Shown here: positions 26,109 through 35,649 of the stretch, in pieces
Position numbering within the stretch: the first letter of the stretch is position 1
How the letters are laid out: every line of letters starts with the position of its first letter
Origin: Bacteroidota bacterium
Lineage (GTDB): Bacteria; Bacteroidota; Bacteroidia; Chitinophagales; Chitinophagaceae
DNA: 64,000 bases
Assembly: GCA_026391455.1 (NCBI GenBank)
Contig: JAPLEH010000021.1
Span: 44,706 to 108,705 of the forward strand
Reading direction: 5' to 3'
Notes under the pieces: model-generated
Seen by the model: the letters and a program-made list of their open reading frames with translations, nothing else
What the model was told of the DNA's origin: nothing
The model's database searches: none
Program-made: the position numbers and the translations under genes

Positions 26109-26116
26109 TAGGTTTG
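26109..26116 (+). promoter_or_regulatory. Candidate -7 box TAGGTTTG upstream of the MATE gene
   Basis: Fits TAnnTTTG and would give a leader of about 55 nt. No -33 TTTG at the normal spacing was found. Confidence 0.3.
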
Positions 26117-26176
26117 CAGGCTTTTCCGATACCGGGTAGCTAAATGAAGAACAGATAACGAAAAGGATGAATAAAA

Positions 26177-27541
26177 ATGGCAGGCGATGTATCACATACC
26201 GATCTACAGGTGGAAGTCAGCAACAGGCAGATCCTCCGTATCGCCCTGCCAATCAGTTTCGCCATCCTTGTCCCCCAGCTCAATTTTATTATTAATAATA
26301 TTTTCCTTGGGCATTATCAATCAGATCAGTATGCACTGGCAGTAGCCGGAATCACCGGTGTTTATTACCTCATCTTCTCCGCTATTGGCTTTGGGCTGAA
26401 TAATGGCTTGCAGGCCCTTATTTCCCGGCGTTCAGGTGAGAACAGGCCCGAAGAGATCGGGGGCTTATTCCGTCAGGGGGTGCTGATCAGCATGCTCATG
26501 GCGGCTGTGGGTATTCTCATTACATGGACACTCACGCCCTGGATATTCCGGCAGATCATTCAAGATCCGGAAGTACAACACCGTGCCGTGGAGTACCTCC
26601 GTATACGGATATGGGGCCTGCCCTTTCTCTATATCTACCAATTACGAAATGCATTGCTGGTAGGCACCAATCAGGGCAAATACCTGGTGGCGGGTACCCT
26701 TGCTGAAACAATGGCCAACGTATTGCTCGATTACCTGCTGATATTTGGTAAATGGGGCCTGCCTGAATTAGGATTCAGCGGTGCGGCCATTGCATCTGTC
26801 ATCGCGGAATTTACCGGTATGTTCGTCATTTTCCTGGTGATACAGCGAAAAGGGATCAGCAAACGATTTCAGTTATTTGGAAAAATGAAATGGCACAAAG
26901 AAAACAGCAAACTCATTTTTTCCATGTCGGCCCCGCTTATGTTTCAGCACGCCATCAGCATCATCAGTTGGGAATTTTTCTTTTTAATGACCGAGCACCA
27001 TGGCGATATGGCCCTTAAAATATCAAATGTAATGCGCAATATATTCGGGGTATTTGGCTGCGTTACCTGGGCACTGGCCTCCACTACCAATGCCATGGTG
27101 AGCAATGTGATCGGTCAGGGAAAAAATCATGAAGTGATTCCCCTTCTCAAAAAGATCATACGCATCAGCACCGGCTCTGCATTGGTGTTTTGTCTCCTGC
27201 TGAATTTATTTCCGCATACTTTCCTGTCCATTTACGGGCAGGGCGACCAGTTCATCCAAACGGCATTGCCGGTATTGCGGGTGGTAACCACAGCCATGCT
27301 CTTTATGTCTTTTTCCATTATTACGCTCAGTGCTGTTACCGGTTCGGGAAATACAAGAATTACCTTCCTGGTGGAACTATTGGCCATTATACTTTATTGC
27401 ACGTATGTATATATCGTTTCAGAGTATTTCTTCCTGCCCATTCAGTATGGCTGGATGAGTGAATGGCTGTACTGGCTCAGCATATTTATTCCTTCTGCAT
27501 TGTATATACGGAGCGGAAGATGGAAGAATAAGAAAATATAA
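26177..27541 (+). CDS. MATE-family efflux transporter
   Basis: 454 residues, 12 membrane segments in two homologous halves. The N-terminal half starts RIALPISFAILVPQLNFIIN with GVYYLIFSAIGFGLNNGLQA; the second half starts LIFSMSAPLMFQHAISII. Family features include ISRRSGENRPEEIG between TM2 and TM3 and the GTLAETMANVLLDYLLIFG segment in TM5. It should export cationic or aromatic compounds using Na+ or H+; substrate unknown. It is divergent from the DUF3822 operon and ends 3 bp from the convergent lipoprotein gene. Confidence 0.92.
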   Translation: MAGDVSHTDLQVEVSNRQILRIALPISFAILVPQLNFIINNIFLGHYQSDQYALAVAGITGVYYLIFSAIGFGLNNGLQALISRRSGENRPEEIGGLFRQGVLISMLMAAVGILITWTLTPWIFRQIIQDPEVQHRAVEYLRIRIWGLPFLYIYQLRNALLVGTNQGKYLVAGTLAETMANVLLDYLLIFGKWGLPELGFSGAAIASVIAEFTGMFVIFLVIQRKGISKRFQLFGKMKWHKENSKLIFSMSAPLMFQHAISIISWEFFFLMTEHHGDMALKISNVMRNIFGVFGCVTWALASTTNAMVSNVIGQGKNHEVIPLLKKIIRISTGSALVFCLLLNLFPHTFLSIYGQGDQFIQTALPVLRVVTTAMLFMSFSIITLSAVTGSGNTRITFLVELLAIILYCTYVYIVSEYFFLPIQYGWMSEWLYWLSIFIPSALYIRSGRWKNKKI

Positions 27542-27543
27542 GA

Positions 27544-28314
27544 TTACCAGGGTGAAAAACTCCTCTCACCCCCATCAGTTAAACTGTCTACCTCAACCCT
27601 TACAATTTTTCCGGATTGGGAATACATCGTTTTTCGCTGAAAGGTCTTGCCTCTTTCCACCCACAAAGCTGCCTCCGATTTCTTTACCAGGGAATCGCTC
27701 CCAATTATTGAGTAATGGGTGAAAATGCTACCGCTGCCCACCAAAATCATGGAAGTGATGCCATGAGAAATGCTGTCATAAAGGGGATTTACGACTAATT
27801 CAACTCCTTTAGCTTTTGTTAGCTGATGTGATTTTAGGTGCAGAAAAAATAAATAGAAATGTTCATTACCGCCGCGCATTCCCGAGCCGATACTTAACTG
27901 AAGATCTTTTACACCATCACCGTTATAGTCTTTGAATTCGGTACCAAAATAATCACCCATCAACTCTATATGGGGGAAATGGTTATGTAATATCCATTCG
28001 CCATTCGCATACTTGAAAAGAGAGACTTCAATAGCGGAAGCACCCGAATCAGTATCAACAAGCTTACGAATTTTCAGAAGATAACGACTATCCGGTAAAG
28101 ACAGTGATGTGCTATCCAAAACTAATTCCTGAAAAGATTCAGGGGTTGGCGAAGCAGGTTTCAAAAGCTTAGAATCTGAACGTGATTTTTCCTTCGTAGA
28201 AATAGTTGTATCCGGCTTTTTCTGACTACAGGAAAAAAGCAATGTTTGAATAATCAATAAAGAAAGGAAACCAAACGGCAAATGCCTGCGCATATAAAAT
28301 GACAGCAAACTCAT
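27544..28314 (-). CDS. Lipoprotein with an Asp-rich DxNGDGxxD loop
   Basis: 256 residues. A signal sequence (LPFGFLSLLIIQTLLFSC) ends in lipobox LFSC, so it is a lipoprotein. DYNGDGVKDLQLSIGSGMRG (about 126-145) is a calcium-binding FG-GAP/VCBS-type or EF-hand-like loop, as in many Bacteroidota surface lipoproteins. No known family for the rest. The start overlaps folB by 4 bp (ATGA); a second ATG seven codons later is possible. Last gene of the trxB-folB unit. Confidence 0.75.
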   Translation of the reverse strand: MSLLSFYMRRHLPFGFLSLLIIQTLLFSCSQKKPDTTISTKEKSRSDSKLLKPASPTPESFQELVLDSTSLSLPDSRYLLKIRKLVDTDSGASAIEVSLFKYANGEWILHNHFPHIELMGDYFGTEFKDYNGDGVKDLQLSIGSGMRGGNEHFYLFFLHLKSHQLTKAKGVELVVNPLYDSISHGITSMILVGSGSIFTHYSIIGSDSLVKKSEAALWVERGKTFQRKTMYSQSGKIVRVEVDSLTDGGERSFSPW

Positions 28315-28694
28315 TGTTCACTGGCTCTTTCGGGATACTTCTGCTGATACCTCACTCCCACATTACCGACAAATCCTTCCACCGGTGGATGCATTTTCTT
28401 AATAGATATATCCACGCTGGTCACCTGCGGATACAATTCGTGGATGGAAGCAGTGATCTCCATGGCAAGGGTTTCTAATAATCCCCTCGGAGTTTGCATG
28501 GCATGGTAAATGAGTTCGTATAATGCCACATAATTGATCGTGTGCGCAATATCGGTAATGGTTTCCGTGTCAGGCAGGTATACCACAGCCAGATCAACCA
28601 TGAATTCATTCCCGGTTTTTTGCTCTTCCGGATAAATACCATGAAAAGCATGAAAACGAAGCCCGTTCAGCGTTATGGTCATGGTGGCACTCAC
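28311..28694 (-). CDS. folB: Dihydroneopterin aldolase
   Basis: 127 residues, normal length for FolB. Seen motifs are LNGLRFHAFHGIYPEEQKTG (catalytic Glu region), a central TINYVALYELI (tunnel-fold contact) and VDISIKKMHPPVEGFVGNVG with the catalytic Lys. The enzyme converts dihydroneopterin to 6-hydroxymethyl-dihydropterin in folate synthesis. It lies 9 bp after trxB and overlaps the lipoprotein gene downstream. Confidence 0.93.
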   Translation of the reverse strand: MSATMTITLNGLRFHAFHGIYPEEQKTGNEFMVDLAVVYLPDTETITDIAHTINYVALYELIYHAMQTPRGLLETLAMEITASIHELYPQVTSVDISIKKMHPPVEGFVGNVGVRYQQKYPERASEQ

Positions 28695-28703
28695 ATCATT
28701 CGT

Positions 28704-29645
28704 TTAATGGGAACCTAAAGCACCAAGGTATCGTTCTGCATCCAGCGCAGCCATACAGCCACTTCCGGCAGCCGTTACGGCCTGTCGATATATTTTATCC
28801 TGCACATCACCGGATGCAAATACGCCCTGTACATTAGTCTTGCTGGTGCCGGGAATGGTTTTAATATAGCCGGCTTCATCCATATCGATCCAACCGTTGA
28901 AGATAGCTGAATTGGGTTGGTGCCCGATGGCTACAAAGAAAGCGCTCACGGGTACATCTTGTTTTTCGCCCGATTTATTATTCTTTATTCGTACGGCTTC
29001 CACTTTCTTTTCGCCCAGTATTTCGTCCGTTTCACTGTTCCAGTAAATGGTGATATTGGCGGTATTCTTTACCCGGTCCTGCATCACTTTGCTGGCCCTC
29101 ATTTCATCCCTTCTTACGATCATATGCACTTTAGAACAGATCTTGGATAAATAGAGGGCTTCCTCTGCCGCCGTGTCACCGGCACCCACAATGGCCACTT
29201 CCTTACCTCTGAAGAAGAAACCGTCACAAACCGCACAGGCACTTACGCCAAAGCCATTCAGACGCTGCTCACTTTCCAATCCCAGCCATTTGGCGGATGC
29301 ACCGGTGGAAATGATCACCGCATCTGCTTCGATCCATTTTTCCTCATCGATCTGCACTTTATGTACGGGGCCGGTAAAATCAACTTTTGTTGCTAATCCA
29401 TAGCGGATATCGGTACCCATCCGGGCCGCCTGCTTTTCAAAATTCACCATCATATCCGGTCCCTGTATCCCATCCGGGTATCCCGGATAGTTTTCCACTT
29501 CTGTAGTAATGGTGAGTTGCCCTCCAGGCTGTATGCCCTGGTATAATACCGGGTTCAATCCGGCACGGCTGGCATATATCGCAGCAGTATATCCTGCAGG
29601 CCCCGATCCGATGATGAGGCAATGAACTTTCTCCGATGTCTCCAT
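28704..29645 (-). CDS. trxB: Thioredoxin-disulfide reductase
   Basis: 313 residues. FAD-binding LIIGSGPAGYTAAIYASRAG (10-29), the redox pair ACAVCDGFF (Cys137, Cys140), NADPH-binding VAIVGAGDTAAEEALYLS (about 149-166) and the C-terminal FAD block GVFASGDVQDKIYRQAVTAA are all intact. It reduces thioredoxin with NADPH in the cytosol. First gene of a three-gene unit with folB and a lipoprotein. Confidence 0.96.
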   Translation of the reverse strand: METSEKVHCLIIGSGPAGYTAAIYASRAGLNPVLYQGIQPGGQLTITTEVENYPGYPDGIQGPDMMVNFEKQAARMGTDIRYGLATKVDFTGPVHKVQIDEEKWIEADAVIISTGASAKWLGLESEQRLNGFGVSACAVCDGFFFRGKEVAIVGAGDTAAEEALYLSKICSKVHMIVRRDEMRASKVMQDRVKNTANITIYWNSETDEILGEKKVEAVRIKNNKSGEKQDVPVSAFFVAIGHQPNSAIFNGWIDMDEAGYIKTIPGTSKTNVQGVFASGDVQDKIYRQAVTAAGSGCMAALDAERYLGALGSH

Positions 29646-29689
29646 AAATTATTCTCTTTCTAAGTAAATGATTCGGTAAAAATATCCGG

Positions 29690-29697
29690 CAAATTTA
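29690..29697 (-). promoter_or_regulatory. Candidate -7 box TAAATTTG of the trxB operon
   Basis: Fits TAnnTTTG; predicted leader about 40 nt. No convincing -33 element. Confidence 0.35.
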
Positions 29698-29830
29698 ACC
29701 GGAAAAAAGGAGGAATTGTGTAACAGAGATTACATTTAAGAGGAAGCTGTGAGCTACCAGCCACGAGCTTCAAGCTTCAAGCAAACAGCCAGCAACAAGC
29801 AACCAGTAACCAACTGTCAACCGCGAACTG

Positions 29831-29967
29831 TATTCAACCTGCCTGCCGGCAGGCCTATTGAACCTCTTGAACCCTCCTCCGCTTTGCTACGGCGGGCAAG
29901 CTTTTTGAACCTCTTGAACTTCTTAAACCTATGCAACCTATTCAACTTATGCAACCTATGCAACTTA
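29831..29967. repeat. 9-bp periodic AACCTnTTG/CAACCTATG array with two palindromes
   Basis: At least ten 9-mers such as AACCTCTTG, AACCTATGC and CAACTTATG, the complement of the family at 19039 and 56718. The array is broken by GCCTGCCGGCAGGC (29841-29854) and by a CCGC...GCGG hairpin region around 29879-29896. The 29646-29964 spacer holds no gene; its left part (about 29750-29830) is a series of CAAGC/CAGC simple repeats. Confidence 0.75.
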
Positions 29968-30852
29968 TTTTGGCACAATCACCGTTCTATACTGACTGGC
30001 ATAACCACCAAAATAACCCAATGCCCCGCCTTTTATGTTATTGATTACTTTGGTGGGCGATGCAAACGGATTGCCTACACTGGCATACGTAAATTCCATG
30101 GTACGCCAGAAATCGTAAGTGGCTTTATCAATATTGCTCAATTTGAGTGTGATGGTATCGCCTTTATCAAAAAATGAATACCCTTCCGGTAGGGAGCCAT
30201 TGCGAAACACGCCTCTTTCCACCTGTACTTCATAGCTGATTCCATCAATAACCTGGTCGTCAAATACGGAATTTAATCCGGGATAAAACGGCTCACTGTT
30301 ACGCTTCGTAAAATAACGCACATAATCGCCATATCCCGGTCTGTCGTAGGCCCTTACCATGGCCTGTACTTTGTCGGTCCCATTGCCCGGAGGGGCAGGC
30401 TTCCAGAAGAATGAGTCGATACGGCGGGTGGTATCCGGAATATAGGTGGTGGAAGTATACTCCTTACCCTCAGATACGATGCGGAGGGAGTATTGCTTTT
30501 TCAGCTCTCCCAGAAATGCAGTGCCCGGGCTGGCAGGATCTAGCGAATAATAGTAAAAGGTATATCCACCTCCTACGGGTTGTGCATACTCCTTCAGCTT
30601 ATGTGTGAGTGTGCCATTGGAAACATACACTTCGGCATTGCGTACAAAATTATTGGCAAGGATCGACTGATCGATCGCCGAGAAATAACCAAGGCTTTTC
30701 GAAAGATACACCATCGGGGGCTGCCCGTTTTCAATAGTGGCTTCTACCACCAGTTTAGGCGTTACATCATCCAGTTCAAACTCCACAGCCCTTTCACAGG
30801 ACGACAGAACGAAAGTCAGCAAGATTGTAAATAGTATTGTTATGTTCTTCAT
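29965..30852 (-). CDS. DUF4249 family lipoprotein
   Basis: 295 residues. Signal ITILFTILLTFVLSSC with lipobox LSSC. The sequence VEFELDDVTPKLVVEATIEN, then VYLSKSLGYF and a C-terminal INNIKGGALGYFGGYASQYR follow DUF4249, outer-membrane lipoproteins usually encoded beside a TonB-dependent receptor with a carboxypeptidase-like plug. No such receptor is next to this one, so it is orphaned here. Stand-alone between a repeat spacer and the terminator of the propeller gene. Confidence 0.88.
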   Translation of the reverse strand: MKNITILFTILLTFVLSSCERAVEFELDDVTPKLVVEATIENGQPPMVYLSKSLGYFSAIDQSILANNFVRNAEVYVSNGTLTHKLKEYAQPVGGGYTFYYYSLDPASPGTAFLGELKKQYSLRIVSEGKEYTSTTYIPDTTRRIDSFFWKPAPPGNGTDKVQAMVRAYDRPGYGDYVRYFTKRNSEPFYPGLNSVFDDQVIDGISYEVQVERGVFRNGSLPEGYSFFDKGDTITLKLSNIDKATYDFWRTMEFTYASVGNPFASPTKVINNIKGGALGYFGGYASQYRTVIVPK

Positions 30853-30990
30853 TTATTCTAAGGAGTAGATTAATTCAAAATGACGAAGGTTTAGCCCACT
30901 TAATTTTCAAAGGAGCATACAAAATTAACCCCTCCCGGCCAGATTTGTTGAAGGGAAATGCTAAAAGACCGAATTTGGCGGAAAAGCAAA

Positions 30991-31014
30991 CAGGGGCACT
31001 CTCTGGTGCCCCTG
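30991..31014 (-). terminator. Intrinsic terminator of the propeller gene
   Basis: CAGGGGCAC and GTGCCCCTG form a 9-bp stem with a 6-nt loop 21 bp past the stop; on the minus strand TTTGCTTTT follows. Confidence 0.8.
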
Positions 31015-31035
31015 TTAATAATATCCTGCTTTCGT

Positions 31036-32910
31036 TTACTTTTTTATATCGTATGCCCGCAGCTCTTTTCCGTCTACGATCACGTACAGCATAAAATCCG
31101 CTTCATCCACCACATATTGCGGTGTTTTATCATTCAGCACGATCCGCTTCAGCTCATTACCATTGTCTTTTTCTGAGATCACCAGGCCGTTACCCGCATC
31201 CCATTTACTGAGGATATAAACGGTATTCTTTGCTGATTTGGTGGCAAAGAAACGGGCCTGTGCAGCCTGAAATACGGCACTGCCACCATCTGCTACTGCA
31301 GATCCCGCACGCATTTGCTTGCTGTCAACCTGGTAGGTATTGGCTCCGGTTTGTTTTACTTCCCAATCCTGGGGTTTACCCAATCCGGCCACGCCATACG
31401 TGGTACCGGCCACCGCTGTAACCGTACCCAGGGCTTTCAATAATCCTCTGGCTCCTTTGGAAAGACCGGCTTCTTTGAAATACTTATTGTACACAATCTG
31501 ACCATCCTCCTTTACGAGGGCGATATTCTGATTGGTATGAATAAAAATTCCTGCTGCCCTGGGTTCAATAACAGCCAGTTCTTTTTCGTCATCATAGTCC
31601 TTCAGCTTCAATTCTGGCGCGAGCTCTTTATATGTACCATCATTGAGGTTGAACATACTCAGGGCATCGTTGCTGTATACATATACCAGTTTCTTAGCAG
31701 CATCCACTCCAAATGCAGGAGTGCCCTTTATCTTGATATCTTTTTTCCACACATCCTTTCCTTTTTCATAGCTGAGGATATTTGCTTTTTCAGTAGTAAT
31801 ATAGATCACACCATTGCTGATGGGCAATACCGTAAAGATGGGATCGCCCAGTGATTCATCCCACAATTCTTTTCCTTCGTTGCTTACTTTCGTGATCTTA
31901 CCGCCTTTCTCTGTTTGTTCGAGCGCAATAAAGCCATCATTAACCGGCCAAACACTGGAAGTATTTCCGCTGGAGGCATCTTTCTTCCAACGAAATTTTC
32001 CATTGGCTTCCATAATGTTGAATCCGTCACTATGCATAATGATATTGGCATTACCAAGGGCTTGAATATCATTGATCTTTCCTCCGGGTTTCAATGGCTT
32101 TTCATAAAGCGGTTTACCGGTAGCCGTCTCAATCAGTTCCATTTTATCATCATACACGACAAATAATTGCTGCTTGGTTTCTGAAAAAAGAAAGGCCGTT
32201 ACATCGTCTTTAAATGTGGCTTCCCATTCAGTAACACCGGTAATGCCGTTTACACAATAAAGTATTTCATCATTGCTGAATAGTAATTTACCATTAGGAT
32301 CCACCAGGGGTTCCGCTTTGAAAATACTTTCTGTATAGGATTTTACGGCACGCTTCAGGGCACCGATACCAAACCCGCCTGTTTTTACCTTTCCAAAATC
32401 TTTGGTCCAGGTAACAGCAGATTTGGCAAAATCCAGAAAACCAATAAAATAACGGCTGTCTTTCACTCCTTCAATAAGGATGCCCTGCAGGGATGGCATG
32501 ATGCGGGTGTTACGCACTTTTATTTCTTCATCTTTACTGTTGTAAGCAATAGCCCCGGTATGACTGTCAATGATGATCACCGTTTTATTTTTGGCAATGG
32601 CCATACTTTTCTGGTATTCCACCATCACATATTGTGTACCGGCAAGCACCTGAAACTGGTCTTCTTTAATCCCTTTTATCTCCGGCAATTCCCATATTTT
32701 GGTCTTTTTTACGGGGTCAATTCCGATGAGGCTGCCATCTGAGCTTACGATCAGCGTACCCGCATCCGATTGATGTAAGAAAATGGCATTGGAAAAAAAA
32801 TCACCTGTTTTTACGGACCATTCAGATGGTGTTTCCTGTGCAAACAGCGAGGATACAGAAAAAATACATCCTGCTGCAAATGGAAGAATTCTGTTTTTGA
32901 ACATGTTCAT
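31036..32910 (-). CDS. Secreted PQQ-like beta-propeller protein
   Basis: 624 residues with a signal peptide (ILPFAAGCIFSVSSLFAQ). Seven or eight repeats of the PQQ/quinoprotein type (GTLIVSSDGSLIGIDPVKKT, KTKIWELPE, GVIYITTEKANILSYEKGKD, VWKKDIK) fill residues 40-450. The C-terminal section around 480-520 (GARGLLKALGTVTAVAGTTY) is glycine/alanine-rich. Likely periplasmic or outer-membrane scaffold; no catalytic residues recognised. A second in-frame ATG two codons downstream is possible. Confidence 0.82.
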   Translation of the reverse strand: MNMFKNRILPFAAGCIFSVSSLFAQETPSEWSVKTGDFFSNAIFLHQSDAGTLIVSSDGSLIGIDPVKKTKIWELPEIKGIKEDQFQVLAGTQYVMVEYQKSMAIAKNKTVIIIDSHTGAIAYNSKDEEIKVRNTRIMPSLQGILIEGVKDSRYFIGFLDFAKSAVTWTKDFGKVKTGGFGIGALKRAVKSYTESIFKAEPLVDPNGKLLFSNDEILYCVNGITGVTEWEATFKDDVTAFLFSETKQQLFVVYDDKMELIETATGKPLYEKPLKPGGKINDIQALGNANIIMHSDGFNIMEANGKFRWKKDASSGNTSSVWPVNDGFIALEQTEKGGKITKVSNEGKELWDESLGDPIFTVLPISNGVIYITTEKANILSYEKGKDVWKKDIKIKGTPAFGVDAAKKLVYVYSNDALSMFNLNDGTYKELAPELKLKDYDDEKELAVIEPRAAGIFIHTNQNIALVKEDGQIVYNKYFKEAGLSKGARGLLKALGTVTAVAGTTYGVAGLGKPQDWEVKQTGANTYQVDSKQMRAGSAVADGGSAVFQAAQARFFATKSAKNTVYILSKWDAGNGLVISEKDNGNELKRIVLNDKTPQYVVDEADFMLYVIVDGKELRAYDIKK

Positions 32911-33067
32911 ATACTTTACATTTTGGTGTTGATGACAATTTCATGTTGAAGCATACCGCTTCAAATCATCAGGGCATAAAAGCGTTGAAGAAAGGCTATA
33001 CTTTTCTTTTCGGGCTGGTCAATGCCACTGCATACAGGAGAAGGTTTAATACTGCATAAATTGCGCG

Positions 33068-33075
33068 CAAATATA
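33068..33075 (-). promoter_or_regulatory. Candidate -7 box TATATTTG upstream of the propeller gene
   Basis: Fits TAnnTTTG. A weak TTTCG lies 19 bp upstream at the -33 position. The predicted leader is about 150 nt. Confidence 0.4.
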
Positions 33076-33147
33076 GGTGATGACGCGGAGTAACGAAAGC
33101 TTCAGGCAGATTATCTGTTCGTTTTTCCCATATATAGGGCAAGGCAC

Positions 33148-33175
33148 AAAAAAACTCCGGTCAAATGACCGGAGT
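33148..33175 (-). terminator. Intrinsic terminator of rpoD
   Basis: ACTCCGGTCA and TGACCGGAGT pair closely around a short loop, followed on the minus strand by six T. It lies 30 bp past the rpoD stop. Confidence 0.92.
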
Positions 33176-33204
33176 CTTACTAAAACCCATCATAATAATA
33201 TTGA

Positions 33205-34080
33205 TTAGCCTAAATAGGCTTTCAAAGCACTGCTGTAACGTGCCTTCTGAAGGCGTTTGATCGCCCTTTCTTTGATCTGACGGATACGTTCTTTGGTAAG
33301 ATCGTATTTCTGTCCGATCTGTTCGATCGTAACACCATTTTCTCCATCGAGGCCAAAATAAGCGTTAACGATTTCAGCTTCCCGGGGAGAAAGGGATTTG
33401 AGTACACGGCGAATCTCATTTCTCAATGAATCCTTCATTACATCATCATCCGTGTCATCTCCACCTTCCAGTAAATCGCCCATAGCCACATCTTCCGCTT
33501 CATGCACGGGTGCATCCAATGAAGTGTGACGGGTATTGCTCTGGAAAATGTTGTTGATCTCGGTCTCGCTCATCTCCAGCAATTCAGCGAGTTCTTCGGT
33601 AGATGGCTCACGCTCGTGTTCCTGCTCAAAAGCCATGTAAGCCTTGTTGGCTTTGTTGTACGTGCCAATTTTGTTTTGAGGCAGGCGGACTAATCTGCCC
33701 TGCTCTGCCAACGCCTGCAGGATGGACTGGCGAATCCACCATACCGCGTATGAAATGAATTTGAAACCTTTGGTTTCGTCAAAGCGTTGTGCCGCTTTAA
33801 TCAAGCCGAGGTTACCCTCGTTAATCAAGTCACTAAGTGACAAGCCCTGATGTTGGTATTGCTTCGCCACAGATACCACAAAACGCAGGTTAGCCTGCAC
33901 CAGTTTATCCAGCGCCCTTTGCGAATCGACAGGATTTCGGTTAAACATCTTGATACGCTGAGCCAGAGTGGTCTCTTCTTCCGGCGTGATCATTGAAATT
34001 TTCGAAATTTCCTGCAGATACTTTTCAACGGCTTGTGAGTCCCTGTTGGTGATCTGGGTAGCAATTTTGAGCTGCCGCAT
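33205..34080 (-). CDS. rpoD: Primary sigma factor RpoD (sigma-ABfr type)
   Basis: 291 residues, lacking region 1.1, as in Bacteroidota primary sigma factors. Region 1.2 is SQAVEKYLQEISKISMITPE; region 2 holds LIKAAQRFDETKGFKFISYA and VWWIRQSILQAL (-10 recognition and melting); region 3 LVRLPQNKIGTYNKA; region 4.2 GVTIEQIGQKYDLTKERIRQ then IKERAIKRLQKAR. An acidic loop EGGDDTDDDVM precedes region 4. It directs transcription from TTTG/TAnnTTTG promoters. Monocistronic with its own terminator. Confidence 0.97.
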   Translation of the reverse strand: MRQLKIATQITNRDSQAVEKYLQEISKISMITPEEETTLAQRIKMFNRNPVDSQRALDKLVQANLRFVVSVAKQYQHQGLSLSDLINEGNLGLIKAAQRFDETKGFKFISYAVWWIRQSILQALAEQGRLVRLPQNKIGTYNKANKAYMAFEQEHEREPSTEELAELLEMSETEINNIFQSNTRHTSLDAPVHEAEDVAMGDLLEGGDDTDDDVMKDSLRNEIRRVLKSLSPREAEIVNAYFGLDGENGVTIEQIGQKYDLTKERIRQIKERAIKRLQKARYSSALKAYLG

Positions 34081-34187
34081 AACTTAAAATAATTTAAAAT
34101 AACAACTAAAATAGACAGTCTTTGTTTGCAGATTGTTGCAAATGGATAGTTAAATGTCTGAATGAATTGACCGTCCCGGACTGTCTG

Positions 34188-34195
34188 CAAAGGTA
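34188..34195 (-). promoter_or_regulatory. Candidate -7 box TACCTTTG of rpoD
   Basis: Fits TAnnTTTG about 108 bp before the rpoD start. No -33 element seen at normal spacing. Confidence 0.35.
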
Positions 34196-34338
34196 CCTAT
34201 AAATCGCGGTATCTCATAGCGAAATGAGAGAAAAGTTGAAGATCAATGGATTTCAACCGTTTTCGGTTAACAGAATGTGCAAAACTCCGGGATAGCCCTG
34301 CTTTTGCATAAGTATTAATCATTAAAAGAAGAAAAGGT

Positions 34339-35508
34339 TTAGACAGTTGAAGGCTTCGTTTTGGATCCCTTTCCTCTTAAATAGATCCAGATACCCAGTC
34401 CGGAGAGGAACAACAGGCTGGAAATGATTTCCGCTTGTGTTATTTTTAATCCTAATATATCGGTGGTCGTATTAACCCTAATCTTTTCGATGAAAAACCG
34501 CTCCAGGCCGTTGAGCATCAGGTAAACCGCAAACAATTTGCCCGGCGTTTTCAGTTTTTTTCGTAAAGACCAAATCACCCAAAAAAGAATAAAGCAGACA
34601 ATCACCTCATATAACGGGGTGGGATAAACGGGAACGGGCAGCTCGTTACAAAATTTATTATCCGTACAGCCTGCGATCTTTACCCCAACCTCATTTACAT
34701 TGTGAGGGTATGTATAAGACCAAAGCCAATCCGGCATCCAGGAAAAGGGTTTGGGGCTGGTATTGTTGATCCCCCAGTCGCCATCCCCAGATACCTGGCA
34801 CCCAATGCGGCCAATTGAATAAGCGATCATCATCGTAGGTGCCATCGTATCATTAAAGTGCCAGAATCCAATCTTGTGCTTTTTTGCATACCACCACAAG
34901 GCCAGCGCCGCACAGATCAGCCCGCCATAAAAAGTTAACCCCTTCGCTGAAAATATATAGTCCGATGGCCTTTTCAGGAAATCCGACCAGTTTTCAAAAA
35001 TATCGAAGAGTTTCGCCCCCAACAGTCCAAACACCAGGGCCAGAATCGTTATTTCCCCTACCCTGTCGTGCGGCCAGATGCGTACGGTCCGTACTTCCGG
35101 TTTAGCCAGTTTCTGCTTGTTCTTCTCCCACCATTTCCATCCAGCAAAAAACAAACCCAATCCGATACCCAGAGGCCAACTCCCCAATGTAGAAAAGATG
35201 AATGCTTGTGGGTCTTCCGTTGCGGTACTGTCCATTACAAAAAGCGCAATGATCTTGTACCCCAGCAGAAATCCCAGAATAAAATTCAGCAGCAGATCCA
35301 ATACGGATGCCGGCTGCCCCACTTTTACCTGCATATCAGTAGGCTGAAAGAACCCTTGTTTGCTTTTGCGCTTCAATTCATTGGCCAGCACCACTGCCGC
35401 CACAATGAATGCAATAGCAACAAAAAAACCAAAGGAGTTGACAAAACGCAGAAATGGCCACTCAACACCGAACAAATCTTTGAATGCGTAATACAGGTTG
35501 GGATACAT
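34339..35508 (-). CDS. lgt: Prolipoprotein diacylglyceryl transferase
   Basis: 389 residues, longer than E. coli Lgt (291), with about 8 membrane segments. Signature parts: GLTFYGGLICAALALWWYAK, then AYSIGRIGCQVSGDGDWG (the Lgt GRxGN-like motif with Cys in place of Asn), YPTPLYEVIVCFILFWVIW and LNGLERFFIEKIRVN with the catalytic-site Arg. Bacteroidota Lgt proteins share this extended form. It transfers diacylglyceryl to the lipobox Cys of the many lipoproteins encoded around it. Confidence 0.9.
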   Translation of the reverse strand: MYPNLYYAFKDLFGVEWPFLRFVNSFGFFVAIAFIVAAVVLANELKRKSKQGFFQPTDMQVKVGQPASVLDLLLNFILGFLLGYKIIALFVMDSTATEDPQAFIFSTLGSWPLGIGLGLFFAGWKWWEKNKQKLAKPEVRTVRIWPHDRVGEITILALVFGLLGAKLFDIFENWSDFLKRPSDYIFSAKGLTFYGGLICAALALWWYAKKHKIGFWHFNDTMAPTMMIAYSIGRIGCQVSGDGDWGINNTSPKPFSWMPDWLWSYTYPHNVNEVGVKIAGCTDNKFCNELPVPVYPTPLYEVIVCFILFWVIWSLRKKLKTPGKLFAVYLMLNGLERFFIEKIRVNTTTDILGLKITQAEIISSLLFLSGLGIWIYLRGKGSKTKPSTV

Positions 35509-35589
35509 GCTGTTGTTTAAGAAAAGCGAATATACAAAAGAAAGTATCGTTCATATCTCCGGTGTCATCGGTTTCTTGCCTCCCGCAAT

Positions 35590-35617
35590 AAAAAGCCCCG
35601 GAATGCACTTCCGGGGC
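35590..35617 (-). terminator. Intrinsic terminator of the bacilliredoxin gene
   Basis: GCCCCGGAA/TTCCGGGGC stem (9 bp, 5-nt loop) followed by TTTTTA on the minus strand, 33 bp past the stop. Confidence 0.9.
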
Positions 35618-35649
35618 CAAGCTCATCAGACCGGGTTAATCGAAGCAGG

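Noticed and set aside
29749..30177. 142-codon frame on plus
   Set aside because: Its first half is the 9-bp repeat array (LNLCNLF-type) and the second half is antisense to the DUF4249 gene.
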